A stretch of DNA of 64,000 bases from Diphasiastrum complanatum (GCA_029204225.1 CM055109.1:28828361-28892360), one strand, 5' to 3'. Positions 51,990 to 63,440 are shown, counted from the first letter of the stretch. Translations and numbers: made by a program. The notes: generated from the letters alone by a model not told the origin.

Positions 51990-52480
51990 TTATGTTAGTT
52001 TGAATGACAACAACTATCTTCCAATGGATACAAGCTTTCATGTGAAAAATTCATTGCTAAACGTTCTGTTGTTGAATAGTTCTTCTCTGGATCTGTAAGC
52101 TGTCTGCTTGCAAATCGTATCGGATAGTCCTTCTTATATTCACCTGACTGCGTCAAAATGATCCAATTGCATATTTTGAGGCATCAGTGTGAACATGAAA
52201 TTCAATCGTCCAATCTAGAGGATGCAGTATCGGTGATGAAGCTAATGTTTTTTTTTAATTTTTCAAAGGCTTCTAACGCTTCAACTGTCTAAATAGGAAC
52301 AATGGTCATTTTGTATATAGGTCTTGCAAGATCAGCAAAGAAGATAATAAAAATTCGATAATAGTTTGCATGACCCATAAACACATAAACTCCACAAATT
52401 GTTGTTGGCAGTGGCAGTTCCACAATAACCTTGATTTTGGAATAATCGGTGGCAATGCCTTGTTGGGACACGGCGTGCAA
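51990..52480 (-). pseudogene. Gypsy RT thumb and RNase H fragment
   Basis: Reads HAVSQQGIATDYSKIKVIVE, GHANYYRIFIIFFADLARPI (RT connection), then PLDWTIEFHVHTDASKYAIG, with the first RNase H Asp, and after a frameshift GEYKKDYPIRFASRQLTDPE and KNYSTTERLAMNF. It is a different gypsy lineage from elements 1 and 2. No flanking LTR was identified. Confidence 0.8.
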
Positions 52481-53017
52481 GGCCCAAGCAGGTGCTCACG
52501 TAACGAAGCCACGAGACGATAATGGGAATGATGGAGCAGGGAATCAGGACGGGCAAACCCACCAATCAGACGGTAGCTCAGGATCGGGTGGCCAGAGAGC
52601 CGATGCTGCTTCCGTGAGCTTTCCCCAACCCCCTCCCACCTTTAACCCTTCCTCCTACTCCGCATTTAATATCTCTGAAACATTCATTCCAACTTACCCA
52701 ATTCTTCCATCTCCTCTTTCTTCGTCACCTCCTAGTCAAATAATGGGCCCATGAAATGGTCCAGCTGACACTCACAAAGCCCGATGGGACGAGTTCCTCC
52801 AACAACTCCAGTCCCCCGGTGCTGCGTATAACTTATTATTTCCGCCTCCTCCTAAACCGTTCACCCCCGCACCTCCATCCCCGACCTTCCGGAAACCAAC
52901 ACAGACATTGGAGCAGATGATGACTGCTGGGCTGACCAACCAGAGACAAGAAGATTCTCGTCCAAGCCAGACACGGGTGCAGATGAGCCGTCGACAAGCG
53001 AGCGAGCGGACCATGTA
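52449..53017 (+). pseudogene. Pro/Ser/Gln-rich ORF with one internal TGA
   Basis: ATG at 52449 opens a frame closed by TGA at 52752-52754, which then continues open to TAG at 53015-53017. It is GC-richer than its surroundings. Features include DGSSGSGGQRADAAS, FPQPPPTFNPSSYSAF, a WDEFLQQLQSPG segment, FPPPPKPFTPAPPSPTF and a Gln/Arg-rich end. It may be a gag C-terminal part or a retroelement linker. The first 32 bases overlap the gypsy RT fragment on the opposite strand. No family assigned. Confidence 0.35.
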
Positions 53018-53904
53018 GGAGCTAGTAACATTTTCTTGAATAGCTGTAAGAAATGTAGACCCCCCTTAAAATAGTAAGAGTGAGCCACCTTTTGATGGTG
53101 ACCTCTAGTGGAAGGGCAAACTCCACATGGGCAACCTTCTTGCTTATTTAAGGGCCCCCCTCTCTTGTGAGGAACCTTTTGATTGTATTTTCAAGTTCTC
53201 TTGAGCTAATAAAGAGGATCCTCCATGAGTTCTTGAAGATCACTGAGCTCCTTGTTCATGGCAATGATCTTGAGTGATATTTCTATGAGCATGCTTGATT
53301 CCTTGCTTGTGAATTAACTAGATTCTTGGTTCTTGTTCTTGCTTAGTTGTGGATTAGCTTCAATTCTTGCTTGTGGAATCTTGTAGAAATCAGCATTCAA
53401 GTAAACTATAGAGGCTAGAAATGTGGTGTAAATCTTGCATAGTCTTGACATTCTAGTTCTTGATGTTCTTGGATAATTTAGGAATCAAGTAATGTGTGTT
53501 TCTTGATTCCTAGATTGTTAAATGCTGTTAGGAATCTTATTTCTTGTTTCTTGAATCTAGTTCTGGTTTCAGTAGCTATTCTAGTTCTTGATTGTTCTTT
53601 GATTCAGTAGTTAGTAGTAGGATTGCTCTTTGTGCTGAATGTTGATCTGCTTGAGCTGTTGATGGTTGCATGGCTAGTGTATGAATGTAGTTGAGTATCA
53701 GATTTGAGTTATCCACTGACAGGTTGGGAAATCGTACTACATTCTTGAATATTGCTTCTGCTCTATAAACGTTCTAATAAGAAGAATAATCACAAAGAAC
53801 CATAACGACAGAGGTAATCCAAGAGAGATAAGCAACAAAAAGAGAAAAACGTGTTCATAGATTCAGTGAATATGTGAACAATCCCTCATACAATATGCCA
53901 AATC
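53018..53904. other. LTR-like stretch rich in TTCTTG words
   Basis: Has TATA-like CTTATTTAAGG (about 53131), AATAAAG (about 53207) and from 53270 to 53620 many (GA)TTCTTG(A/C/T) words. This resembles the R/U5 part of a plant LTR downstream of the GC-rich ORF, but no ends were found. Confidence 0.35.
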
Positions 53905-54095
53905 TTGAGTTCCAATGATGTAGCTCAAAACTCGTTTCCCTAGCTTCCAATGCTCTTTGTTAGGATCTTGCATGAATTGGCTCAACCTCCCAACACAATA
54001 GCTTAGATCTGGTCTTGTGATGGTTAGATAGATGAGTGAACCAAATAGCTTCCTATAGAGATTATTACCTCTTATAGTTCTTCCGTCGTTTTGAG
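53905..54095 (-). pseudogene. Copia RT thumb fragment, second lineage
   Basis: Reads KLFGSLIYLTITRPDLSYCV, then GRLSQFMQDPNKEHWKLGKR with VLSYI, a copia RT C-terminus. The LTITRPDLSY style differs from the MICTRLDLAYA and MLCTRPDLAYT of elements 1 and 2. Both ends are truncated. Confidence 0.75.
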
Positions 54096-54102
54096 CCTTT
54101 AT

Positions 54103-54706
54103 TAATAGAGCATGAGATGATGAAGTCGACGAGATGTCTTGACTTCATCGATTGTCTTCTTGCAGCAACATAGTGATAACTCTAGTAAGAGTTAAATCTG
54201 AGTGTGTCAATATGGTCATCACCCAGTTCTCGTCTATAGAGGGCAAGCTTGAATGCAATGTCATGATTGCGTCTTGATTGTCAATGATCGATCCGAAATG
54301 GCCATCTGTTGCAAGAGATTCTTAAACTGATTAATGTGATTCTGGAGTGAATCACCAGTTGACATCTTGAGAGTGAAGAATTTTTTTCTTAGATGTAAGT
54401 TGGAAGTTACGTCTCTCACATCATATAGTGAGCTCAAGATGTCTCATACTTCTTTCGAAGTTTGAGCTTCAGATATTTGGCCAATCTGAGTGTCTGATAT
54501 ATTGAGATAATAAGCGCGAAAGCTTTACCATCCTTCGACTTCCACTTTGAGTCAGCTGTGTCGTCTTCAAGCTTCACTTCGATACATGTGACAACATCCC
54601 ACAACTCATTGGCGATTAGCAAGATCTTCATCTTAAATTTCCACAAATAGTAATTGAATCCATTCAACTTGTCTGCGATGAGACCGACTTTACTTTGAGA
54701 ATCCAT
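54103..54706 (-). pseudogene. Copia gag N-terminus (element 3, same family as element 2)
   Basis: MDSQSKVGLIADKLNGFNYY and LWKFKMKILLIANELWDVVT at 54706-54434, then in other frames to about 54103, near-parallel to 22120-22742. The piece ends abruptly at about 54103 next to an unrelated copia RT fragment. Confidence 0.85.
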
Positions 54707-54804
54707 ATGGAACTTTAGTTTGTCAATAAATTGATGACTTTAAGAATGATGTCATGTTGCGCTACAATTGGAAATCAATTATTTGATACTGAAATTTGAT
54801 ACCA

Positions 54805-55665
54805 CAAATTGAAGAATAAGAGCAAGTGTGCTTTGATATGATACTATGAAAAGTATCTAATGATATCGCTCTGATATCATGAGAGATATCAAATAGTAGA
54901 GCTCTGATACCATGCTGGAAAGAGGGAGGTGAAGTGAGTCAGCTTGACAAGTCGAAGATTGTAAGCGACTTATCAAGCACAGCAGAATAAGCCTTATGTC
55001 CTAATGCATGACTATGCCTATCAATATTGAATAAAGCTATAATGACAAAAGTCACGTTCAATCTTTTAGCAACCAACTCGGAAATTGTTAGCACTAAAGT
55101 GATTTCATAGCCAAACAATGATGTATTGAATATTGCAGTGTTGATGTATTCAACAAAACAAACAAGACGATAAGATATTTATCAGTTACAGATATTTACA
55201 GAGAAGCACACATTCTGATATAATACTAACCGCAATAAAAATGATACATTGATTTAGTAAGTAGCGTGTACAAATCAGATGATGAGAGCACAAAACATAA
55301 CAGATGAAACCACGTACTCTAAGCTATTTCTGAGTAACTGAAAACTCTGTATGATGCACTTTTGTTGATAAGCAGTAAGCGCGGATAACAATACTCTAAT
55401 AGAGCTCTAAAAGAAAAGCTAAGCTAGAGAGCTGAGCAAGAGTTAAGTCTTTGATGATCAACTATTTATACTAAAGCAATTAACGCGTATCCAGTAAGAC
55501 AGCTAATTAGGTCACCGATCGCAATAGCCAATTGGCCATAATGCACTGGTATCCATCCAGTTAGGACTTTTCGAAAATTTACTTGCAGAGCAGTTAGGGC
55601 AAGTCTTCAGTTTCAAATCAAGTGAAACAATAATTGTCATTCATCGACATGGCCAACGTCTTCGA
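54805..55665 (-). repeat. 5' LTR of copia element 3 (truncated)
   Basis: Matches the copia-2 LTR through GCATGACTA(T/C)GCCTATCAAT, CACGTTCAATCTT, AAGCAGTAAGCGC, CTATTTATACTAA (TATA, minus) and CATTCATCGACATGGCC. Ends within the GAAGT minisatellite region near 55665. A degenerate PBS (TGGTATCAAA, minus) is at 54795-54804. Confidence 0.8.
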
Positions 55666-55775
55666 TTATGAGCAAACTCTCCCTCGTTCAATAATTCTCT
55701 CTGACTCTCTTCCAACTGCAATTTACACAACTTGATGCCTGTAGGAGCAAAACCTCCCAACCAATCTAGATCAAT
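55666..55775. other. Junction between copia 3 and gypsy 2
   Basis: Short unassigned sequence; no repeat end identified. Confidence 0.4.
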
Positions 55776-56535
55776 TGTTGTGGGTGTTTTGTACATAAAT
55801 AAATGAGTGGGTCCCACAAGCCTTACCCAATGGGCCCCACCACATTTTTCTAGTTAGGAATAGACTTGGGGGAGTTTTTTCTTAAGTTATCTTAAGTCCC
55901 AAGTTATAAACTTCTAAAATTCTAAGTTCTAAGTTAAAAGTTGTTTAGAGGCCTTAGAATGGCTAGTTTAGAACTAATCTCATAAGCTAGTGGATGCTTA
56001 TGGAAGGCCCTTCTTGCTATAAAAAAAGAGATATTCTCATGTACACAACACTTTTGAGATTATGCTATATTGTCATTCTCTAATTTGAGATTGTCTTTCT
56101 ATTTCACTTGTGTTCCCTTTGGAAAGGTGCATAGCTTGAGGGAAGGTGCTCGGGCCTCCTCTTGCCTCCTTTTCATCGGTTTTACTTGTGGCATGCTTTT
56201 ATTTGCTTATTGCTTAGTATTAGCCGCAAGTCATATTTTTCAATTTCCTTTGGGTGTTAGATTAGAATTAGTGTAAAGGTCTTGCCAGTTGGGTACCACC
56301 TTAGCAAGATCATGTTATTTTGTTACTCTGGCTAGTTGGGAAGCCTTAGTCAAGTTTAGTTATTTCCATTTTGAGAACCAGTTAGTAAGCCTTGGTGCTC
56401 CTTTTCCTTTATGTTTTCATTTCATAGTTTTAAGCTTTGTAGATCTTAGAAGGTGGACGATCGGTCTACCACTATACTACGCATGAAACCCACTTTAGAC
56501 CTAGCCACCATAGCGGAGTAGATTTACTTCCAACA
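55776..56535 (+). repeat. 5' LTR of gypsy element 2
   Basis: Begins TGTTGTGGGTG and ends TTCCAACA, so the termini are inverted (TGTTG...CAACA), and the PBS follows one base later. TATA box GCTATAAAAAAAG at about 56017. Length 760 bp. No partner LTR lies in the window. Confidence 0.8.
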
Positions 56536-56536
56536 T

Positions 56537-56550
56537 TGGCACCGTTGCCG
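56537..56550 (+). promoter_or_regulatory. Primer binding site of gypsy element 2, tRNA-Asp type
   Basis: TGGCACCGTTGCCG differs by one base from TGGCGCCGTTGCCG, the PBS typical of Athila/Tat-type plant gypsy elements. Confidence 0.75.
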
Positions 56551-57389
56551 CTTTTTTAAAAATTTTCTACCTAGATTTCTTGTTCTTTTTTGCATTTCTA
56601 ACGTGCTTGCGTGTATGCTTGACTGATTCTTTTCCACACTCCAGCACAAGACTTCTCTTCAGGTCCTAAACAAGCTACTGAGCAACCCATCAAGCCGGAG
56701 GGAAGCATCAAAAGCGTCAACTTGGACATTTTCTTTGAAAGAAGTGACCCAAGTGACATTTTTTTTAACCAATCAGGTATATTAGAATTCGTCAAGCTGT
56801 CTACAGCCATAACAGACCATGATCTTTCATCCTATCCCATCCACGAATTTTGACCCTGCTCAAAATTTCCGAAAACACCCTGATATACTGTCATAATCCT
56901 TTGTTTTTCAACCAAATCTTGATTTTAAAATTGTCGGCTTCATTGAGGCTAGATCTATGAAAGATCAGTCCTCCAACAGCTCTGTGAATTCTGTCTCGGA
57001 GATTTAGCCTGTTTTCTATCAAAACAACACTTTTTTTTTATTTCCCTTGTCTGTCAGCAAAACCTCAGTATCAGAAATCGGCAGCCATACCAAGAAATCG
57101 CCCACAGTTTGTACGATTCTCTTGCACACTTTGCGAATTCCATCTTTTAAAAAAATTTCAAAAAACACACAAAAAGATCAGCACTTTAACAGAGAGCACC
57201 CCTTGTCATAATTTGCGAGTACTCTAGTTTGATTTATCCGACTGTCCACGATTTTTGTTACTCCAAGAAAAGTCTAGTTTTTCTCACAATTCTCCGTTCG
57301 ACAAGAAAACTAACTTTTTGACTTTTTTGTGGCCAAGTACAGTACTGTCCTGATCATTTGTACTATTACTCTATTTCTTAAACTACATC
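56551..57389 (+). other. Leader of gypsy element 2
   Basis: About 840 bases between PBS and gag, without a long frame apart from the ~70-codon stretch at 56636-56848 (no family). Confidence 0.45.
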
Positions 57390-58660
57390 ATGTCTCAAGA
57401 TTGTCCCAAATCTTCCAATCATGCTCCTCCACGACTAGAATGCAAAATTCCATGTATCGATGCACCAAAGTACGATGGAGAATTTGAACCAGTTAGATTT
57501 CTCCAAGATTTTGATAATGCATGCCATTTCTATGGAGATACCTCTGAAATCGAAAAGCTCCAACTATTCCCGTAACTATACATGAAGAAAATGTCGGTCA
57601 ACAGCCAAAGAGTGGTATCTTAACCTTGAAACTCCTGATCTTGCTTCTTGGACTACCCTCAAGGACGCTCTCATCAAGCATTTCAAACCATCTAAACTGA
57701 CTCAGAGCCCATTCATCCAAATTACTCATATTAAAATGCATCGCGAAGAGTCGGTTCAAAATTACATTGAGCATTTTAAAGTCTCAAAGTAGAATGTGTT
57801 GATGAAAATATCACCAAACATATGGCTATCAAAATGTTCTTGGTTGGACTACTTATAAACATCCACCACAAACTGAAACCAGTTGACCTTTATGATCAGC
57901 TTAGGGATGTAATGATTGATGCCATTTGTGAAGAAGACGAGGGTTCTAATGACGACTTTGACAATCATGAAAAGAAATCTAAGAATCCCGAACGTCTTAA
58001 TCACATGAAGTATGAAAATACCGCCTAATCTTCCGAACTTCTACATCAAATGGAAACCTAGCAGAAAGCTCAGCAAACTCATATGGATAAACTCGCGGCT
58101 GATTTTCAAACCGTCGTGAAAAATATTGCTGATAAATCTTTTTCAGCAAGAGAAATTATATGGTGTTCTATTTGTTCACAAAACCATACTGCCAATGAAT
58201 GTCCCTGACTGAAACACCATTATCCAGTGGTCCCTAGACCCATTTATTGGCAATACCATGCTTACAATCCACAAAAGTCCATGCCGTGACAAGGAGTATA
58301 TCAACCATGACCAACTGCACCCAATCAGTATCCACCACGTCAATAGTTCATCGTTAATCAACCCGCTCCACAACAAGTTGTCTACTATCTTGATTCCAAT
58401 ACCATCGATCCAACAACTTATTATGTGGAAGACACTACTCAACCAGGGTACACCACTGAGATAGTTGTTTATTATGCGTATGATCCTAATGCTCAAGTCG
58501 TTGACCCCAATGCCCCAACCTATAATCCTAAGCAAGTTGTGTTTGCCACGTATCAGCTTCCTGCAATACGAAGATGTTTTATCTGCACAAGTAAACATCC
58601 TAGTACTCGCTGCCCAGATAAATTTTGCTTTTTACCAGCTTGTAAAAATTGAGGCATTGT
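57390..58660 (+). pseudogene. Gypsy gag with two CCHC-like knuckles
   Basis: Starts MSQDCPKSSNHAPPRLECKI, then PKYDGEFEPVRFLQDFDNAC. After stops and shifts the retrotransposon gag core follows, WYLNLETPDLASWTTLKDAL and IKMHREESVQNYIEHFK (57625-57790), then HMAIKMFLVGLLINIHHKLK to 58028. Two cysteine motifs, CSICSQNHTANEC (about 58163) and CFICTSKHPSTRC (about 58575), have CX2CX3HX4C spacing, one residue shorter than the standard knuckle. The start is chosen because the Met lies at the first gag-like residues. Confidence 0.75.
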
Positions 58661-59289
58661 ACACCATGTGAAGGATGGTCCTACCCAATCTAAACCAGCT
58701 GCTCCTATCTGTTCCGTCGTGCAAGTCGAGACATTGCCAGTCGAAACTCATCCAGCATGGGTCTTGACTCGTGCATCAACGCCAAGTCCCTGCCGTTGCA
58801 CCCAACAAAACTCAGCAATATAATGTACCTCCAAGTGAAGGTTCGACACCCATTCTCTATCCTCACCCATCTGAAGAAATTAGATTGCATCACAAATATC
58901 GTCAGCAAATTCAAAATGCAGACCAACATTCTACCACTTTCCATCGCGCACCTCACCGATGGGCAACTGGTCTTGGACTTTATCAGATGCCATCAGAAGA
59001 TTTGGATTGAATGTCAATGGAGGTAGGCAATCATCCCATCTCGTAGCAGTGGATACCAACTTGAACAAATTATTCACAAAAATGGCTGATTGTCTCACAG
59101 TTGGATATGGTGAGTTGCGGTACTTAGCACCATAAAATTGGAGAGCTCTAATAAAATTGACTAAATTTTTTCAAATGAAGGTTTGATGAATTATGGGCCA
59201 ATTTGGGGTGTGGATGTTGATTTGATCCAATGGCATGCCCAAATCTTTCCATTTATTGCGTCTTGGCATCGACAAATAATAAGGATCAA
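58661..59289. other. Post-gag region of gypsy element 2
   Basis: Frames such as 58771-59010 (VPPSEGSTPILYPHPSEEIR) look like the proline-rich gag-pol linker. No domain. Confidence 0.4.
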
Positions 59290-59450
59290 CTCGTAATTGG
59301 CGAAAAACTCAAATTTTTTGGACAAGGACCTTATGTCACTGAAAAGATATTTGCCTCCGGATATGTACAACTTCAGACCCTATAAGGCGATATTTTAGAC
59401 ATTGTGGTCAATGGGAGCAGACTTAGAAAGTATAATGAGCCCTGTTTTTA
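59290..59450 (+). pseudogene. Gypsy integrase C-terminal fragment
   Basis: Reads GEKLKFFGQGPYVTEKIFAS, GYVQLQTL, then after a stop GDILDIVVNGSRLRKYNEP. It parallels the end of gypsy element 1 integrase (GPYKLIEVFENGSVQLQ...INGSRLKKYYL). It sits between gag and protease, where integrase does not belong, so it is probably from a nested or recombined copy. Confidence 0.7.
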
Positions 59451-60789
59451 TCTTGATATGTATTAGTTGCTTTATTTCCTAAATTTTGTTCTTGCCCATG
59501 AATGACAGTCGACTACGCAAGTTTTGACAGCTTGCTCTGCCAGTTCAACAACCATGATCCAAACGATGTTTTATTTTATTTTGTTTTTCAATTTTTATTG
59601 TTTTCACTACTTAATTTATATTTTCTTTTGGAAAAGACAGTATGAAAAAAAAAATGAAGAAAGAAAAGAAGAAAAAATGAGAAAAGACTGATGAGCAAAA
59701 GTCAGAAATGTCATCAAATCAAGAAAATTGAAGGAAAGTATTTTTAGGAGTCAGATCTTTCTTGGAAAATGATTTGGAAATTTTTTTGTTTCGGTCATTT
59801 TTTGCACAAACTGTGTTAGAATTGTTCGCTGAGTTTTCAGAAGCAAGATCCACCTCAGATATACCCATACTGAATTGGGCGAACATTCTTTTCACCAGTT
59901 GGTACCTGTTTTTACCTTGGGTGAATGTTCAACACTATGCCATTTTGGTAACCTTCATCGAACATCTTCGTGTACTCAAAAACCTTCGCTGACATGCCAT
60001 ATGGATTTAAAATTCCAAATTTAGGTTGGCTATAAATTCAGATCCTGACAATTTGCATTTATGACAGTGCCTGGGCAAATGATGATCTTGGGTGAAGGAT
60101 GAACCTTCGCCAGATCTGGAAAACATTCACCAGATAGGTTCACTGCTTCAGAAAACTTCGCTGAGATTTTTATAACCTATTTTCACAATATTGAATAAGC
60201 CTACAAATTTTGGTTTGAAACTGAATAGCCAAACTAGTACATTGTCTAATGGATCCTCCAAATCAGCCTATGAAAGGGCAAAATTCGATTTCATTTCTCA
60301 CTTGTGCTAGCAAATCCCTTGCCAATTTTTCCAGTGACCAAAGCCTTCAAAACTTTCCACACTGCTTTCTGATATACATTTGTGCTCCTTACTCTTAGTT
60401 TCTGATCTTTTTCCATCATGTCTTTCACAGGCACTTCTCAGTCGTCTCGTTATACTATCCATCGTGATGTCCCAGATAAAACGGACATCATGATACTTCC
60501 TAGCACAAGCATGGTCACTTAGTGGATGACCCTTGCAGAGCCTCTGTTCACTGCAATGGGTACTCATGAGATAGCCTTCTCAGAGAGAATTAACATGGAT
60601 TTTATTAACTTTGCCTTCAGTACTTGGAAGGAGGATAAATTCAAATTTTACGTTGTTTTCTAGGGAGCCAAACAAAGTGCGTGTGACCGAAGCCACCCTT
60701 GTTTTGGGATAGCATCTGGTACCCAAGCCTTACTGAACCATAAGCAAGCTAAACATGCTATTAAGCCTTATATTGACATACCAATGATC
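59451..60789. other. Unassigned segment between integrase fragment and protease
   Basis: CTTCGCTGA(G/C) or CTTCGCCAG words recur at about 59830, 59980, 60110 and 60160. A plus frame from 60418 (MSFTGTSQSSRYTIHRDVPD, later ERINMDFINFAFSTWKEDKF) has two early stops. Because it follows an integrase end, it might be the start of the same kind of post-integrase ORF as in gypsy element 1; weak inference. Confidence 0.35.
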
Positions 60790-61223
60790 TATATTGGATT
60801 AATGACGACTACCTTCTAGATGCCATTACTGATCAAAAAAATATCACCCAACCAATACAACATAAGCAATTTTCTAAAGAGACAACCGTGATAGATGGCG
60901 GTTCGGGAGTTAACTTGATTTCTACAAAGCTAGGTGCAAAGTGGGGCCTTACAAAGATAAAGCCTACGACTTTTGCTATTAAGCTGGCTGATCAAACGAT
61001 AGTCCATCCGCTAGGAATGGTTGAAGATATACCTATCAGAATTGCCGGAGTACAGTTCGTCCTTACTTTCGTAGTGATGGACTTACCGAAAGTACCAAAT
61101 GTCTACCGAGTCCTACTAGGACGCCCATGGTTACGAGTTGCACAAGTAATTCATAACTGGGATACAGGAAAAGTCACTTTTGAAAATCGTGAACGTGTAG
61201 TCAAAGTTGATCTTGTAACCTGA
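60790..61223 (+). pseudogene. Gypsy aspartic protease
   Basis: An open frame from about 60790 reads DDYLLDAITDQKNITQPIQH, then VIDGGSGVNLIS (60885-60920). That is the retropepsin active-site region, with Asp-Gly-Gly in place of the commoner D(T/S)G and matching the IDGGSGVN form of plant gypsy. Then LADQTIVHPLGMVEDIPI, VLLGRPWLRVAQVIHNWDTG to TGA at 61221-61223. The domain itself looks intact. Confidence 0.8.
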
Positions 61224-61235
61224 ACTATCAAACCA

Positions 61236-61631
61236 ATGGCTCAAAAAGAGGATGATGATTCATCAACAACGGATCATACTTGTGACCAACCAGTAAAAAA
61301 TTGGGGAGTTCATTACGACTCTCAAACCGATACTGTCAACTGGAATCAAGCTCTTGCAACGATTGATTGTATAGTAGGCTATATGTGTCAACAAGATAAT
61401 CAGTCCCATTTGAGTGAGATTTCATTATTGGATCGAACTTTGGATACATTGATTTCTTTTTTCACTAAATGTGTTGAATGTGGCTTGGAGGAGCCCATAC
61501 CAAAAGATGAACTCATTCCTGTGAGTCATGCCTTGACTTATGATGACAATGCAGAACTTACTGATGAGCAAATTCTCATATGGATCCTACCAAATCTAGA
61601 GTACTTAATATTCCTGATGAACAAACAATAA
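61236..61631 (+). pseudogene. Gypsy protease-RT linker
   Basis: 131 codons, acidic, starting MAQKEDDDSSTTDHTCDQPV. In frame terms it follows the protease by only 12 bases. No domain recognised; position between protease and RT suggests the polyprotein spacer. Confidence 0.55.
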
Positions 61632-61678
61632 AACCGCCAAAAGCAGTTATATTGAAGGAAGACATGATCACATGATCA

Positions 61679-62379
61679 ATGACGAAGAAACAAGCTAAAC
61701 AACATTATAATACGGTTGTGAAATGGGAAACTCCACCTCAAAATATTGATTTAAAGAATGTGCCACCCTTACTGGATAAAGGCAAGGGAAAAGTTGACGA
61801 AGATTCTTCAAGTCAGAGTTCTAGCAAGACATCACCATCCAGGAAGTCTTCACCTTCAAAGAAGAGTCTATTTTTTCGAAAGTCATCACGTCCACGATCA
61901 ATTCTTGATAAGAAGGCTAAGCGAAGATCCAAGTCTAATCTTTTTGACAAAGTAATGAGAAAAGATGACTTCTCGTTACCTTTTACTAAAAGCATTTTGG
62001 ACCGCCTTGCTAGAGCGGAAGCTTATAGTTTTTTGGATGGATATAGTGGTTACAACCAGGTCAAGATTGCACCTGCAGATTGCCTTTGCAACAGAATGGG
62101 GGACCTATGCTTACAAAGTAATGTCGTTTGGACTCTGTAATGCACCAAGTTTGTTTCAAAGAGTAATGCAATTTGCTTTTAAAGATTATATACAAGAAAT
62201 TTCTTAAAATTTACTTGGATGACCTTGGAGTCCATAGCATAGACTCAGACCACCTAGATCGATTGGAGAAAGTATTTGACCGTTGTCGCAAATATCAAAT
62301 TTTTTTGAATCCAGAAAAGTGCCAGATATGGGTTTCCCACGAGGTTGTTCTTCGACACGTAATGTGGGTTATGTTATAG
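61679..62379 (+). pseudogene. Gypsy reverse transcriptase, fingers deleted
   Basis: After a Ser/Lys/Arg-rich linker (SSSQSSSKTSPSRKSSPSKK) the frame enters MRKDDFSLPFTKSILDRLAR and AYSFLDGYSGYNQVKIAPAD, with the first catalytic Asp (about 62034). A short shift leads to ATEWGTYAYKVMSFGLCNAP and then FLKIYLDDLGVHSIDSDHLD, with YLDD near 62209-62220. It ends NPEKCQIWVSHEVVLRHVMW at 62375. The usual finger motifs (PVVVVPKK...R.C.DYR) before KDDF are absent, and everything after the palm is lost. Confidence 0.85.
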
Positions 62380-62390
62380 TCTCCATTTGC

Positions 62391-63440
62391 TTATGGGAAG
62401 AATGCACTCTTTTTTGGTGTCTTTTTGGACGCAATGTTTTCAAAATTCTTTTTATCGGCCTCTCGCTCTTGGATCAGCCTTATGTATTTCTCCATCCGGA
62501 TGGCTGAGGCCTGTGGGGCCTGGATTTGAATGTCCTCAGGCTTGACTGGAGGAGCATTGACTGTCATTGCACCCAATGATCCATCTCGTACTTGGTCGAT
62601 TTGGACCATCTGGTGCTTCAGTTGCTGCTGGACCTCTTCCAAGGTGGTTTTCTGCCCGACCATCACGGATATGCTTTCTACTGCCTCTTTTTCTTTTTCT
62701 TTGGCCATCCTTTGATATCGCACAATCTCTTGGTCTTGATGTTGGACCTTGCTCTCTAGAACTTGATGTTGGCTCACCAACCAATGCATGTGGTAGCTCG
62801 TTTCGGATAGGCTAATCATTGAGCGTTTGGTTGCTTCAGTGAGCTTTTCGGGGTTAGAGAGGGTTGGGTACTGATCTGGGGTGTGGGATGGTGAGGCTAA
62901 ACCAAAAAATAGACGTGGTGTTAGAATTGAAGATGGAGGTGGAGGTGGAGGTGGAGGTGTCTGACTTCTTCCTGGCTACTTCCCCTTTTCTGGTTCGTCG
63001 TCGCTTATCTCCATCAGGTCCGCAGCATCAAAATATTGAGATGTGTCCAATATGTGGACTTGTTGGGCCTGTGATTGTTGATCTTGTGACTGTTGGGCTG
63101 CTCCCGTGTCTTGGGGACTGGATATCCCCACTCAGTGTGGGTGGGTGGTGGCCTCATCTGGCCGACTTGGGACTTGAGGTACTGTCGTGTTAGCTGCCAG
63201 TGTGGATGTAGTTGCTCCATCACCCCTGTCGATGACATGTGAGGGTGACGAGTGTTGTTGTGATGTTGTGGACAAGCTGCCACCATCTGACGTGGAACCA
63301 TGTGAAACTGATCCCACCAGTGATGTGCTCCCAGCTTGAAGCTTCTCTTGTCTTCGTTGTTGCCGTGTACCTGGCAACTGAGCCCTTGAGGTATTTGCAT
63401 CGGTGAGAGGGCATTTATTGTCGTCGTTGTCTGGTTGCAA
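62391..63440 (-). pseudogene. Coiled-coil / low-complexity ORF relic, retroelement-like
   Basis: Minus strand: MQPDNDDNKCPLTDANTSRA and a Gln/Ser/Thr-rich part (63440-63132), then other frames (GPDGDKRRRTRKGEVARKKS near 62960-63015), then MISLSETSYHMHWLVSQHQV and a Gln/Glu/Lys coiled coil (ESKVQHQDQEIVRYQRMAKE) to 62391. Similar disordered plus coiled-coil architectures occur in plant retroelement gag proteins, but no diagnostic motif is seen. It begins where gypsy element 2 stops, so it may be the inserted sequence that truncated it. Confidence 0.4.

Larger units (their letters stand above)
55776..62380 (+). mobile_element. Ty3/gypsy element 2, Athila/Tat-like, 3' truncated
   Basis: 5' LTR, PBS, leader, gag (57390-58660), a foreign-looking segment with an integrase C-terminus (59290-59450), protease (60790-61223), linker and partial RT with YLDD (to 62379). 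RNase H, integrase and the 3' LTR are missing; similarity stops at about 62380. A plus frame of about 70 codons in the leader (56636-56848, GSIKSVNLDIFFERSD) could be an ORF before gag, low confidence. Confidence 0.8.
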
